Shown here in pieces: positions 26,301-41,300 of a DNA stretch of 64,000 bases. Position numbers and translations under genes: made by a program. Every line of letters starts with the position of its first letter. The stretch's first letter is position 1. A model generated the notes under the pieces. The model had not been told where the DNA came from, searched no databases, and saw only the letters and a list, made by a program, of their open reading frames with translations. This DNA is from Liolophura sinensis. Taxonomy: Eukaryota; Mollusca; Polyplacophora; Chitonida; Chitonidae. The stretch spans positions 12,228,017 to 12,292,016 of the forward strand of contig NC_088307.1 of assembly GCF_032854445.1 (NCBI RefSeq), given 5' to 3'.

Positions 26301-29300
26301 TCCAAGTGGGGAATTTTATTCATTTGATCACAGCACAAAAATTGACATGATTGATAGCTAGTGTAAACGGTGAAGTTTGACACCTGTGAGATAAATAAAT
26401 TAAGATTAAAACGTTTATTTCCTTGTAGTAATTACTTTTGTGTATTATCTAACTGAATCAGAAGCAGAGAAACAACAGCCGGCAACAAAGTCACGACATT
26501 ACGATGCAGATGCCGTGCGCCAGTACATCGCTAAGCAGAAAGAGGAGCGACTGCGGCGCAAACGAGAGGAGCAAGAGACACGTGCGCGCATGGAGGCCGA
26601 GCGCCGCAAACAGTTGGAGGAGCTCAGCAAGAAGACTAAACCTTCTGCGAACCAACGCAAGCCGATGAGACCGGCAACTAGCAAGTCAAAGCAGTCCAGC
26701 GAGCCCGTGGCAAAGACAGTTGCATGGGAGGAAGGAAGCACTAAAGCTATGCTTGTGGAGGACAAAATAAAGCGACTGGTAAAAAGCTTTTTCCTGCACA
26801 GTGTTAAATCGTGATCAATTTAAATCAAAGATTAAGATTTTCCGGGCTAGATCCAGTGTGGATTTTTGTTTTATTAGCAGTATTCAGTTTCTGCTGAAAT
26901 TTTGCAAGGGCTACGGGATTTTGCGAGTTGGAGAAAAGACTTAATCCAGCCTGGCTTGAGAGCACCCTAAGTTATAAAGAGATAGTTGGAAGACATATCA
27001 TGTGTCTTGTGTCAGTGGAGTAGCAGATGCATTTTGACATGTGTGCTGGAATGTGCTGATAGATAAGGGTCAAAATATATAATCAAACGGCACAACTTTT
27101 ATGAAAATCCAAGGTATATTCCAGCAGTCTTTTATGCCTTCTCCCAAAATTCAAGATACCAGCAGATGTTGAATACCTTTTAAGCCATTTTGGCGAGTAG
27201 CTGGTGTTCTGTCAGTTGCCATTCTGGTGAGTAAAGTGAGCAAGATGAAGATGAAATTATTGCCATCGATAGTATCTGCTGTATAATGAGTTTAATAACC
27301 ACTCTCAACATGTTAAAATGGATCAGGCATATTTAACATAATGAGAAAAGAAAAAAACTGTGGCCTTGGGACTTGGCCCCTAAACAGTTTCAGGCTAATT
27401 TTCTTATTTTACCCTGTGCACTTACTATAGTAGTGCCGGATCAGTCAAAGAAATATGTGTACGAATTTAATATATCAGGGTTGTTTTTTTTTCAAGTATA
27501 AGTAAGACATGAAAAATAAAATTGTGAATCTTGATTTGTTTGCGTCACTAAATTTGCGAGCTTCATAAAACTCTGTTTTAAAGTATTTACCACACCGCAT
27601 AGATTTCTCATAATGTTTGGTCACAAGAAATATATGTAAATAATCGTCAAATTATTTTTGATGATCATAGTTAGGGAGCGAATCTGACAAGGAGAACAAA
27701 GATGTGTTGGAACTAAGTGACAGCAGCTCTACCCTCACCAACGACGACTCGGTGGGAGACTCCACCCCTGTGGCTACCCCACGGGGAGAACAGCTGGACA
27801 GGTGAGAGGAGAATCTTAGTGGCATGTTCTTGTCCCGTGCTCATATTTGCTAATTAAGTTACTTACAGCACCATCGTTACAAAAGATTCAGTTTCAAGAG
27901 TTTTCCCCGGACCATTGAACAGAAGTTCAGGACAATTCCTCAAAGTTGGTTTTGACTTAAGTCAAAATTTGAAGTATACTTTAATAGCTTATTTTGGGGC
28001 CATAAAAATTCAAATGTTGGCAACTTCATCAATGTGATTTTCATATAGATGGGTCAAAATTTCGATTTTCAGTACCAATAACTAAGCACTTTGGTGGAAT
28101 TTTTTATTTTCACTGTAATTCTTCAAGCTTTTCGCACATTTGCAAGGTATTTATTCAGGCATATTCTGAAGGCATTATTCAGTGTTGACTGATAAAATTA
28201 TACTTTCTGGAATACTTTCATGAAAATGTCCATAAATTGCACTGAAATTTGCTTTTTCAACCTTTTTGCGAAAAGGTTGAGATACTATTAAGTGGCTTTG
28301 TGGAAGCAACTCTTTGTCTTTCAAACTCCACTTCTTCCCGTTAAAATCACCAGTTCTCTTTCCAGTAAAAAATTTATGAGACTGTTTCACAAAACTACAA
28401 CTGTCTAAAGCTTATCCAGTTGACCGTAGCTGGCTGATGATAATTGTTAAATTGGCATCAAAATGTTTATACATTAAATTACTATGTATAAATAACACAA
28501 GATGATATCTACAACAACACTGCATGCGTTGTGGTGATTTGCGAGCTTTAAAAATTCTTCCATTTGCTGATAAAAGCCGACTTATTCCTATTTTTTTCCA
28601 ATCAGTGAATAAACTTTCAAAAATGGATTCATTTTAAAGTCATCATCTTTGGACAAAGATGTCAAAGGATTATGGACTATTTTAGCAAAATACTAGTCAT
28701 TACCCAGACACATCTATTTTCTTTGTGAAGCTAGAAGGCTAAACAAAAATGGCTAGTTGGCTGACTGAATTAGCTTTCTAAGGTCAGCCCTTAGACTTTT
28801 TCTAAAACAGGCCCTGAAACTCCTGTTTCCTGCTGCCAAAGCCCAGTTTTTCAGTGTGTCATTAAGACCAGTCAAAATGGTACACACGGACATAAAGTGA
28901 GAACAAAGGTTTAATTATTTATTTATTTATTTATTTGATTGGTGTTTTACGCCGTACTCAAGAATATTTCACTAATATGACGATGGTCAGTATTATGGTG
29001 GGTGGAAACCGGGCAGAGCCCGGGGGAAACCCATGACCATTCGCAGGTTGCTGACGGACCTTCCCACGTACGGCCGGAGAGGAAGCCAGCATGAGCTGGA
29101 CTTGAACTTACAACGACCGCATTGGTGAGAGGCTCCTGGGCCATTATGCTGCGCTAATGCGCTAACCAACTGAGCCATGGATGCCCCCTCTTTCACCTAG
29201 ATAATTTTAATCTATGTCTTCCGTCAATATGATGTACCTATCTGTACATCATAAATGGGAAAATCCTCAATAATTTAGCGGACGTTAATGTATTACAGCT

Positions 29301-32300
29301 GACGTTAATGTATTACAGCTGACGCTCCAGCTTTGTCCACCTATAAAACTGAGCATCATTGTACAAGTGCAAACTTCTTGAGTACTGTACTAAACAATTA
29401 TCAAGTAAATTGACAAATAAATAAATCCCTTGTTCTCCTGATATAGAGGCTCATTGCTTCGCAGGTTGCTGCTAGACTTTCCCACGTACGGCCGGAGACA
29501 GAACAAAGATAGTGAGACATGTATCATGTTGTTAAAATAAAGCTTGCCAAATTAGAAGTTAATACATATGCAATCTTGTCATAGGAGTTTTTTTCTTTTC
29601 ATTGTTTAGTGTTGGCTGTGGGTAACATATGTGTGTATTACTTTACTTGACGTGTCTTGTAAAAAAACGTTCAACATGAATTAGTATTTGCATGGATCAG
29701 AATTGACAAAAAGTAAAACGGCTCTTTTCCTTAGAATTTATGTTGTCTGATTTATTTGTGTTTACCACTTTCAGAGGGAAGGACAGTAGGCCAGGTTACA
29801 GTTTTGTTCCAGGGGAGGTAGAGACTCAGATTGGCAGAGCAGGGCTCTATTCCACCCACTCTCATGACTCCCTTAGGCAGAGAGGTAAGCAGATTTATGA
29901 TTTTATTCTGCATCAGACAAAAATACTTCGCTTTTCAGTGGACGACAGTGGTCATGTGGGGTAAGATATATTCTCAAACCCTGCAGACGATGTCAAATGT
30001 GTCTGCTGAGTAGGTTATCACCCTTTGTTGGGTTGTAAATACAATGGTCACATCGCTGAAGCAGTTCATTAGCAGGATAAATTGTTTGCATGGTTACTCA
30101 GTGATGGGATACGCAAATATATGGTGTCAGTGTCTCTCATAAATAGGTCTACTTACAAGACCAGTCAGATAAACAGTTCTACTTACAAGACCAGTCAGAT
30201 AAACAGTTGTACTTACAAGACCAGTCAGATAAAGAGTTCTCCTTACAAGACCAGTCAGATAAAGAGTTCTGCTAACAAGACCCGTCAGATAAACGGTTCT
30301 ACTTCCAAGACCCGTCAGATTAACAGGTCTACTTACAAGACCCTTCAGAAAAGCAGTTCTACTTACAACACCTGTCAGATAAACAGTTCTACTTACAAGA
30401 CCCATCAGATAAACAGTTCTGTTTACAAGACTGATCAGATAAACAGTTTCTACTAACAAGACTCGTCAGATAAACAGTTGTACTTACAAGACCTTTCAGA
30501 AAGCAGTTCTACTTACAACACCTATCAAATAAACAGTTCTACTTACAAGACCCATCAGATAAACAGTTCTGTTTACAAGACTCATCAGATAAACAGTTTC
30601 TACTAACAAGACTCGTCAGATAAACAGTTCTACTTACAAGACTCATCAGATTAACAGTTTTTTTACAAGACCAGTCAGACAAACAGTTCTTTTTACAAGA
30701 CCCGTCAGATAAATGCATGTATATTTTGCTGAGTCCTTGTTGGTACATTTTGTGTGTATCAGAGTGAATAAATACATATCGTCGTAATGTTTACTGATAT
30801 CTCGCCTGTTTTGTTATCAGGCCCAGGTGTGGGAACTACTGAACCTCGGGGTGGCCTCCCCTTGACCTCGTCCGCTCCTCCCTCAGGTAATGAATTGCTG
30901 ACTTCTTATGTCATTATGAAGAGTATTTGATAGACCGGCATTATTCATGTTACAGACAAGCTGTGAGAAAGTGTGCTGTTCAGGTCCAGCTTATGTTGGC
31001 TTTGTCCCTGGTTATACATGTACGTGTGAAGGTCTGAGATATTCATGAGTTTTGTGTAAAACTCCAATCAAATAAATAAATAAATAAATCAAAAAGTGTG
31101 TGAAGTGTTAAGCACAACTTTCAACTTCATAATAATATCAATCTTTCTGTAATGTATGATTGTTAGGCTGAAAACTAGATTTCATGACTTTGATTTATTT
31201 ATTTATCTATTTGATTGGTGTTTTACACCCTACTCAAGAATATTTCACTTATATGATGGCGGCCAGCGTCATGACTTTGCTAGACATGCTTGTGAATCTG
31301 GTTGAGTACATTTCAAGTCTGTCTGTTTCGTTTCATTTATCAGATGTCTCAGTGTTGTTTATAAACTGTTTATCTAATTATAAAAGATACATGTATAGGC
31401 TAATAATAACTTCCTCATTTGTATAGAATGTCCTCTGTATTTGTGTATATGAGCAAATAAGCTATAATTTAGCTCATCCAGAAGTTTTACATTTTGACTG
31501 ATTATATTGATTTTACTGGAAGAGATATCTTACTGGGATTGGGGGGGAAAAAATTTCACACCAAAAGTAATATTTTCTTCTAAAAACATGGCCCTTATTT
31601 TCCTCTTAACGGGATTTTAAGACTGCGGAATCTGATTTGAAATTATTGTATTTATTTGTCTCTTTTATGGATTTATATTAGTCACATGGAACATTATATT
31701 TAATTTATTTATTTCATTTATTTGATTGGTGTTTTACCCCGTACTCAAGAATATTTCACTTATACAACGGCAGCCAGCATTATGGTGGGTGGAAACCAGG
31801 CAGAGCCCGGGGGAAACCCACGACCATCCGCAGGTTGTTGACAGACCTTCTCACTTATGGCCGGAGAGGAAGCCAGCATGAGCTGGACTTGAACTCACAG
31901 CGACTGCATTGTTGAGAGACTCTTGGGTCATTACGCTGCGCTAGCGCGCTAACCAACTGAACCACGTGGGCCCCGCACTATATTTAAACAGCATGTATAG
32001 TACAGATGATGGTTCCCTCTCCATTGGGGCATAGGGGGTGCTATCTGAGGTCACTGAAATCAAAATTTTCCTTTTTATTTTGACTGCTTTGGTGGGTTAA
32101 TAGTTAGAACATCTGCCTCAAAGTCGGGAACCCAAGATCAAACCGAGGCAGGGTCATACCAAAGACTTTAAAAATGGTACTTGTTGCTGCCTTACTTGGT
32201 GCTCAGCACTGAGTGGTTAGAGCAAGGAAACAGGACTGGTTGTCTCAGTGTCAGTATAATGTGATTGGGTGAGGTGTCATGTCTGGTGTCTTCGGCATGA

Positions 32301-35300
32301 TACTTCAGTGGTGGCAGCACTTTGGCGATATGGACTAGCTCTGCATGCCACAAGAAGACACATTAAATGTACACATACCTAATGACTCTTTGTCGTCATA
32401 TGACTGAAACATTGTTCAGTACCACGTAAATCCAGAAGCATTCAGTCATTCATTCCTTTTTGTTTTTGCCACAGATTTAGGGTTATTTTCTGCTTCCGGT
32501 CAGTACCGAACTCGAGCAGAACGGATCCAGGCGATCAAGGACACGGCTGCGACTTTACAGAATCGTCTCCAGGCGGATGCACAGAGATTAACCGAGTCGG
32601 GACCAACCAGACAAGGTTTGTGATGTCACACATAAAGTGGCCAAGGGGAAGGGGCCGATTCCACAAAGCCGTTTCTGACTTTTTGTACAGCCGTCTTTAA
32701 AACTTCTTTACAATGCTTAGTTTTTGGATCCTGGAAATATATATTTTCACACATTTATTTTAAGATTTATGGGGTGGTCAAACTTTCTTTCAAGTTCTAA
32801 CATCGTATTTCGTATTTTGATTTAAGTCAGAACTGTCTGTGTTGAATGAGTCTCATACTCTGACAGTCTTTAATTTGCTTAGTGACCATGATATGGTGGA
32901 GTTTATTTATTTATTTTTTTTATTTTTTTTTTTGTCCGTCTAGCTTAAGCCCATCCAGATCTCACCCAATTTGACTTGTAAACTTTAACAAAAGCTGTTG
33001 ATGCATTTTTTTTTTCAACCAGTATGCCGTGGAGGAACTGATTTTCCACAGCAAATTGGGATTTACCACTGCACTTTTAAAATGACTTATTTTACAGGGT
33101 TAATGGTGATAACTGGTGTACTTCCATTCAGAGCTTGGTGAACAATTAACCATTTATACCCTAATTCATCAACCTCTTCTACCACCAATGCCGTCCAGTA
33201 TTTTGAAACATTCTAAGAAAACTTTGGAATACAGAAATATAGTCTTCACAGTTTTATGAAGTTTGCGTTTTTATTGACACAGACAAGTGGTTTATTTTCA
33301 TAATGATTGTGCGCATAATTTCCGCTGAAAAAGTGTTCTGGTGGTTGAAAAGGTTGAAGATTTACAGGTATATGTACCTGTCTCCTATGAGCCTCATTGA
33401 ACGGGTTCTTGATTGTGAATTATTTGTATGAAAACTGGATTTAATGACCAAGGCAATTGAGTTAACAAAACCTTAATTTTCCAGATCTACAACAAGTACA
33501 AGGGAAAGCATGTAGACATTAATTTAACTTGGAAAAAAAAAACACTTAAGTGACCCATTAAGGGTTTGATGGATCATTCAGAGTCACTTGAAGCATACTA
33601 AACTTTAGGTGAAGTATGGTAGGAATTATTCAGACTATTACGAATTATTCTGGTTGCGTTACAGCTTCCTCTCTCCCAGGGCCCTCTTCCCAGCCATCAG
33701 CCTTGAAGCCACGCTGGGCCTCTGTGTCGGCACAGGGTGCCAGTCGAGCTCCCGAGGGAGATGTTCAACCCACAAGGCATGAGAGGATAGCTGGGATCAA
33801 CGATGACTTCACGGTGTTCAGGTCTAATCTACCAGGTTAGCAAAAGAGATGCGTAGTTATTTACTTTCCGCTCTCAAAATGCTGAAATATGCACCGATGT
33901 TTGTGTTTATTTATTTATTTTTTTTTCATTGGTGTTTGATGCCATACTCAAGAATATTTCACTAGCTTATGTCACAGCCAGCATTATGGTGTGAGGAAAA
34001 TAGGCAGACCCTGGGGGAAAACCCACGGCTATCCGGAGGTTGCTGGCAGATCTTCTTACATACACCTGGAGAGCAAGCCAGCTTGAGCTGGATTTGAACT
34101 CACAGCAACTATCATCGAAGAGATGCTCCTGGGTCATTGCACCGCGCTGGCGTTTAAGCCTCCTAGGCCCCTCCACAGGTGTTTGTAATCCTTGAAATCA
34201 CTTTAACCTTGTTTTTCTTTAAAGACTTGAAAGTCGAAAGTGGATATTTTTTTTTGCAATGTTAAGTAGAACAATAAATAAGATACCGAAAAAGAACAAT
34301 AATTTCCACATAAAGGTTTGCACTTTAACTGCATGATGCTTGCAAGTTCTGGCCTAGGCATCACAAGACGATCTTAGACGCCAAACTTAGTGATTAAACT
34401 TTCGACTTAAGTGATCCTTCTTGATTCTGGGGCCTGGAAAACATTTCCAGTCATGGTTCAGTCTGAGTGTTTGTCAGGTATCTGGCAAAAATTCACTCGT
34501 AAACTTCAACGCCATCATGTTTATGAAAATTCTTGATAATTGTGTTAAAAACACCGATGAATGAATCGATTTTTAATACAGGTGTGGAGAGCCTTTCAAG
34601 CCACCTTCAGCGCGTGGAGCAGAACAGAGCACAGGACTCTGCTGCAACACGCATACAGTCAGCATACAGAGGACAGGCAGTGAGGCAAACCCTGGACTGG
34701 AAACTCCCCTCTGGGAAGTCTGTGGGTTCCAAGATACGAGGTGCAGGCAGGGTGAGGAAGGTACGGCTGAAGGACATTACTGGTGTTTGTAGTTCTTCTG
34801 CTATTGGATAAATCCTTTCATAATTTACAAGATGAAATGTTAGCCTTGATGCTTAGATTATCCATGTATCATCAAATGTACCCTTCTCAACACTGAACAA
34901 AAATAACAACAACTAACAACATACCAGTCCATTTAGATGCCTATGTTCTAAACTCTAGAGCACCCGCCCCATAAAACGGTTGATCTTGGGTTCTTTAATC
35001 GAGTCATACCTAAGAGTTTTCCCTCCTTATTCTCATTACTAAACTTGCAAACAGTAAACGTGCTTTTCTGTTATTCTGCAGAAAAGTTCTACTCTACAGG
35101 GTTAAGTATTATTTATGCCCCTGATGCGGTTTTGTAATGGTTGAAGGATTTCACTATTTGAGTCACACCAGGATTCGAACTCGGGCCTCAGCAGCTGAAG
35201 TCCAGTTAAATCCCCACTTAAATCCTTCCCCTCTCCCAAGGCACACCCATGTTCACAGGCCCAGAACCCCATGCTTCTTGGATCCTGTTTGGTCATGGCA

Positions 35301-38300
35301 CCATTGTAATGGCAGAAGGATTTTACTACATGGGTCACACCAGGATTCAAACTTGGGTCTCAGTAGCTGGAGTCCAGTGTTCTACCAACTGAGCTCAATG
35401 GAAAATCGCCTTCAAAGCACTGGAAAGCTGCTCCCGTTAGCATTTTAAATCCTTCTTGAAACTTCCACCTCACCAATGTAGGGACTTGGGTTTTATCAAT
35501 GAAATCCCAGCACTTGTAACAAGGCATAAGACTTGATTGTGTCTCTCTATTCCACAGGAGAGGTATCAGGACTCAGATGAAAGTTCCACGTTCAGCGACA
35601 TTACAATCACAGATGACTCAGAAGTTGAGTCACTCGCGTCTCCTCCAAAGAAGGTAATCATTTATTTCTCCATTACTACATAATTGATTTACAAGTGCAA
35701 GTGGCACATCAGCAGTGTTGTGGCAATATCATGTCGTGAGAATATGTAAGAACCAGGAAATAGTTTAGAGGATTTAAATGTGAGAATTCCCTAATTCCTC
35801 AAACTTTTTGCATATGAAAGAGCATCTTTCAGTGCATTTTATGCACATTTTTTATTTGATTTTGGAGGCAGAACTACATTGGTTGGACTGGCCGATTGTA
35901 GGACGTCGCAAAAAGTAAAATTGTATCAGTCTACACAGAATAATGCCGTCAAAATATGCTTGAATAAAGACCTTGCAAACATGCGAAAAGACTGAAGAAT
36001 TACAGTAGTAACGAAGAGTAATGACTTATGCTTCTAAAAGCATTTACAAACACATCTAATCTAGTATTTGGTTTTCATTTTCTTAGTATTGGAAATAGTT
36101 TGCTTATTATGACTCTGATATTTTGATCTCAGAACGCCTCTGTCAAGATCTAAACATGCCTCTGAAAGTTTCTCAGGCGCGGTGGTTTTGCCTGGGTAAA
36201 ATATGGATTATTTCTTAAAGGTATTCTTGAATTGGCGCCAAAGTATTGATGCTAAACATGTAAGCATAATGCACACTCACCGTAATCATGCATCCCACAT
36301 ACTTGTTGGGGTGGGAAGGTCTGGCAGCAACCTGCAGGTGGTCGTGAATTTTCCCCCAGGTTCTGTCCAGTTTCCTTCCACTGTAATGCTGGTAGCTGTT
36401 GTATAAATGAAATATTCTTGTGTACGGCGTATAAACGCAAATCAAATAAAAAAAATAAATACTTGTTTCATTTTGTAATTAAATGTGATGTTGCAGCTTC
36501 TGCAAAGTAATGTGAAAGTGTGATTCTAGTGTTTGGTGTTTGATCCAAGGACACCAGTGAACTTTTCTCTGATTTTGCCTTGACAAAAAAAAAAAATAAA
36601 ATAATTTAAACTCCTAGGATACAAATATTACCATTAAAATCGCATAAAGAATTTTACTAAATTCAAGGTTCTGATCCAGTGCGTCACAAAACGGTTATTG
36701 TTCCTGCATGCTTACAGGAAAATGACTTTTTAATGTTCACACAGGATAATTATATGTGATAAACATAGTAAAATATTTTAAAAAATGGAGTCATGAACTA
36801 AATGGGACCTACATGTATGTCTGTAAGGTTAACATTTAATGTGGTGTTTGATGATAATTTTCTTGCAGATAGGATCTGGTTTATTAGGACGAGATTACCA
36901 TCCTGGAGATAAATATCGGCAGGAAGTTTTAGAACAAAACAGGGCAGAGCGTGACCCCTTGCCTCAGACCAAGACGTGGGCATCGGCGATACATTGGGAC
37001 AAACCAGAGGCCGACCCTTACAGCACGCTAAACGTGTTCACTCGAAAATACCAGCAGACTGAAAGGGGTAAAACATTTGTCATTTAAATGCAGTAGATAA
37101 GTAAATGTATACAGACGCACATTGAAAAGGTAAAGGCGATTTGGGAACCATTCTACGACAACCAACCATGGTAACTGAATGGTGTTCTTCCCTTAGGCAA
37201 CATCCATACGGCTCTATGCCCATCTTGGTCATAGGCCATAACTGAGTGTTGTTTGTCATAGGCCATAACTGAGTGTTGTTTGTCATAGGCCATAACTGAG
37301 TGTTGTTTGTCATAGGCCATAACTGAGTTTTGTTCCCCATTGTCAAACAACTTTGTTCAGTAACACATTTGTAAAAAGCAGAGTAGAGCATTCTCCTGGA
37401 CATTTCCTTGAATTTCTTAATAGAGAAAACATATTTTCCATTCTGCAGGTTGACAAAACAACAAATACATGTAAAGTATTGGGCGTACTCATTATGTCTT
37501 CACTGCTCACCAATGTTAGGTTTGACTCAACCCTTCTTTGTCTGGATTATATAAAAATTTCACTCACATTGTTTAACGTTATCAAAGTGTGTTATCATCG
37601 TACATTAATAAGTCAGAAGTGAAAATGTCATATCTGAATGCTGCTACATCGTTACAAAATCTGCCTTCATCTAGAAAACTAACCTGTAAATGTGCAGTGT
37701 GCTATAATTAAACGTTTAAACATTTGAAAATCAGGACATCTTGGTTAAAATTAGGCTCCTTTGGAGATACAAATGAATTTGTAACATTTTGGAAAATTAT
37801 GGAATCTTATTGAAGTTCAGGAGTTCAAACAGTACAATAAACTTCTTTAAGGCCAGTCCACACGGACAACATTTGTTGTGGAAAATGGGATTTTCAGCTC
37901 CAGGTGTGAAATGATCAGGAATATTGGTTACCTGCACAAGTTGCCCATTTTTGAAGATTCCAGTGGGGAAAGATGGTCAAGTAACCCCAAAAAGTTGTCA
38001 CATTGCAAGCATCCTCCATTTTGTGTGTACACATATGACATTTCCATATGTGGTGATTGATTGATTTAGACGACAACAACTCACAAGATCCAAATTGCCT
38101 GCACACGTGCAAAATTTTTTGGTTACCGTTCCATAGTAAAATTTGAGGATTTTTTGTTGTCCAGATCAAAAAGCCTCACTTTCGGCAAGAAATGTTGTCT
38201 ATGCACTAGGCTTTAATGTTATGCATGTGTGAAATACTAATGGCCAGTTCTGATCAAATGTAAGCAGTGTATCCAGTTACGCATTATAGCGAAACAGCGC

Positions 38301-41300
38301 AGAGATACAGCATGAGTCAATATAGCTGAACAGTGCAGAGATACAGCATGAGTCATCATTATAGCTGAACAGGGCTGAGATACAGCATGAGTCATCATTA
38401 TAGCTGGACAGTGCTGAGATACAGCATGAGTCATCATTATAGCTGAACAGCGCAGATACAGCATGAGTCATCATTATAGCTGAACAGTGCAGAGATACAG
38501 CATAAGTCATTGTAGCTGCACAGCGCTGAGATACAGCATGAGTCATCACTATAGCTGAACAGCGCAGAGATACAGCATGAGTCATCATTATAGCTGGACA
38601 GCGCTGAGATACAGCATGAGTCATTATAGCTGAACAGCGCAGAGATACAGCATGAGTCATCATTATAGCTGAACAGGGCTGAGATACAGCATGAGTCATC
38701 ATTGTTGTCTTCATTCATTCGTATAATCCCATCTCAGGAACTACATTCAGGGCGGTTTCTTCCCTCCATAGTGCTGACCGTCGCCGTATAAGTGAAATAA
38801 TCTTGAGTACGGCACAAAACACCAATCAAATAAATACATTCAGGGCTTTTGGTGTTGAAGTGGTAAAATCTTCTTGTCCAGCTAAATGATGTGCAAAGAA
38901 ACAGGTGAATAACAGTTTCCATGTTATGTTCGCTAGAGAGGCTAAAACCAGCTGGACTGCCTGTAACTTCTGACCCGGTGAGAGAGCGGCTTCAGGCAAC
39001 AGATACTGCGTATGAAACTCAGAGAGCAGGAGAGGTTCCTCCCCATGGCTGGAGAAGCCCGGTTGGTTTGCGTGAGACTGTGAAAGAGGCAGAGACAAGA
39101 CGGAGTGAAACAAGACATGTTGAGACATCAGGAAGACCCGCCAGTGCTCTAGACGTTGCCAGGTGATGAACTGTTGTCCTGTGGAAGATATTGTAAATCT
39201 TCAATGTTTTCACGTTAAACCCCAAGCACTCACTCACTCACTCACTCACTCACTCACTCACTCACTCAATCTTTTCAACCTCCAAAGCACTTTTTTGTGT
39301 GGAATTTATGCATACAATTATTTTTAAAACTGACGCTAAAATATTTTTTTAGCTTCCTAACTTTGTACAAAGTATTTCTCTTAATAGTTCTCTGTGTGTT
39401 TCAGAATGTTGCAGAACTTGTTGAAAAAGTTGAAGAATTAGGGTACATTAGGGTGTTTGATAAGAGCTCTCATTATGAAATGGTTGCCTTTTAAGTGGGT
39501 AGAGCGTGCCTCTGTGGTTCAGTTGGTTAGCGCGCTAGCGCAGCGAAATGACCCAGAAGCCTTTCACCAATGCTGTCACTGTGAGTTCAAATCCAGCTCA
39601 TGCTTGCTTCCTCTCCGGCCGTATGTGAGAAGTTCTGTTAGCAGCCTGCGCATGGTCGTGGGTTTCCCCCGGGGTGTGCCGGTTCCCTCCCACCATAACG
39701 CTGGCTGCTGTCATATAAGTCAAATATTTTTGAGTATGGCATAAAAAATCAAATAAATAAATGAGTAGATACATGTACATGTACCACATCTGCTGGCTTG
39801 CCTGCAAATTTATTTTGGTGTGTAAGGGTTTGAACTGATAAAATGAATTCCTCTAAATTTCAACCTTTTTGACTTTTAAAGCATTTTGTTGAAATTAAAA
39901 ATTCGAAATTGAAAATATAAAAAAAATTAATATGAAAATGACAATATTATAAAAATAATTGGTTTGTGTCTGTGTCACAAAAGCTGAAAGCTTCATAAAA
40001 CTGGGCTAATTATTTCTGCACACCCCGTAGTTCTCTCAGAATATTTTAAATTATTTATGGAAGATTTGGCTGAAAAGGTTGAGGAATTGGGGTATGTAAT
40101 TTTTGATATTTAGACATTTTTGAGATACATTTCTATAGGTCTTCGTTTACATAATTATGAGTGAGTGAGTAGTGAGTGCTTGGGGTTTAACATCATACTT
40201 AACAATTTTTCAGTCATATGACAATAAAGGAATCCTTAGAGTGCATGTAATGTGCCTCCTTGTTGATTTCCACCATTCTTTTATCTAGTGCTGCTTCACT
40301 GAGAAACCTTACCGAAGGCAAGTAAGGTGCCCCGCCCGAGCCATTATACCGATATGGGCCGAGCAGCTGTTGCACTATCTCCTTCATACTGAACGCCTAT
40401 CGACAAAGGTGTGACTTGACCCAGGATTGACCCTCGATCTACTGCTCCCAAAACGAACATTCTACCTACTGTGATAACTATAGATGAGCATGAAATATGC
40501 CTGTCCCACTAATGTTTTGTGGATGTTTTTTCTCGACAGGACTGACGATGTCCGATCTCGACTGGCTTCTGCTAGCTTTCACCCGACACAAGATAGTGAT
40601 CATGAGGACAAGGAAGAAGACGTGACCATAGAGGGAGATGACTCTTACACACAGTCATTTGACAGGTAGGCCAGAGTTAATCCCCCTGACCAGTGAGTTC
40701 AGTTTCAGTATCCTGAAAAGTGCTTGCCTACAGAGAAACCTGTTGCTAAAATGCATAGTTACTTTTATTATTAGTTTTCTGAGAGTTACAATCATTCATA
40801 TATTTTGTGGCTGTCTATTTATTTGTACCATTTTGCACCATTTTTACAGCTCAGGCAGTTTTTTTTTTTCCAAAGTGAAATGATGACATTAGATTCAAAC
40901 ATTCCAAAAAGGTGTGAAAAAAAGAGATAGTGTACTGATGTTCTTTTGCCAGCTTTTGTGTATTGGAAATTTTTGGAAGAGCAAAAGTCTTAATTTAGCT
41001 TAAATTTTAAAATTCTAAATTTTTGGCATTGCACGATCATGACTATACCTGTAGCTCCACTTCAGGGTGTTCACTCTTTGTGTGTACTGCCAGAGCAGAC
41101 GCCTATTTAATATGAGTCATAACACTTTGTAGAGTTATTGCCCTTTTTGTGACATTATAGTGAGGTTTTTTTTTTTCATGCCAACACTGTATTTGAAGAA
41201 TTGCTTCAATTGGTGGCCTGCCACGCCAGCGCAGTGCAATGACCAAGGACCCTCACTAATGCGGTCGCTGTGCCGTATGTGGGGAGATCTGCCAGCAACA

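Noticed and set aside
28993-29196. Recurrent 60-97-residue frames such as MAQEPLTN..SSPAHAGFLSGR
   Set aside because: The same frame occurs at 12074, 28947, 49439 and elsewhere because it lies inside SINE-A. SINE-A is non-coding.
38277-38718. Two overlapping reverse-strand open frames (145 and 93 residues)
   Set aside because: Both translate the same 36-39-bp tandem repeat in different frames.
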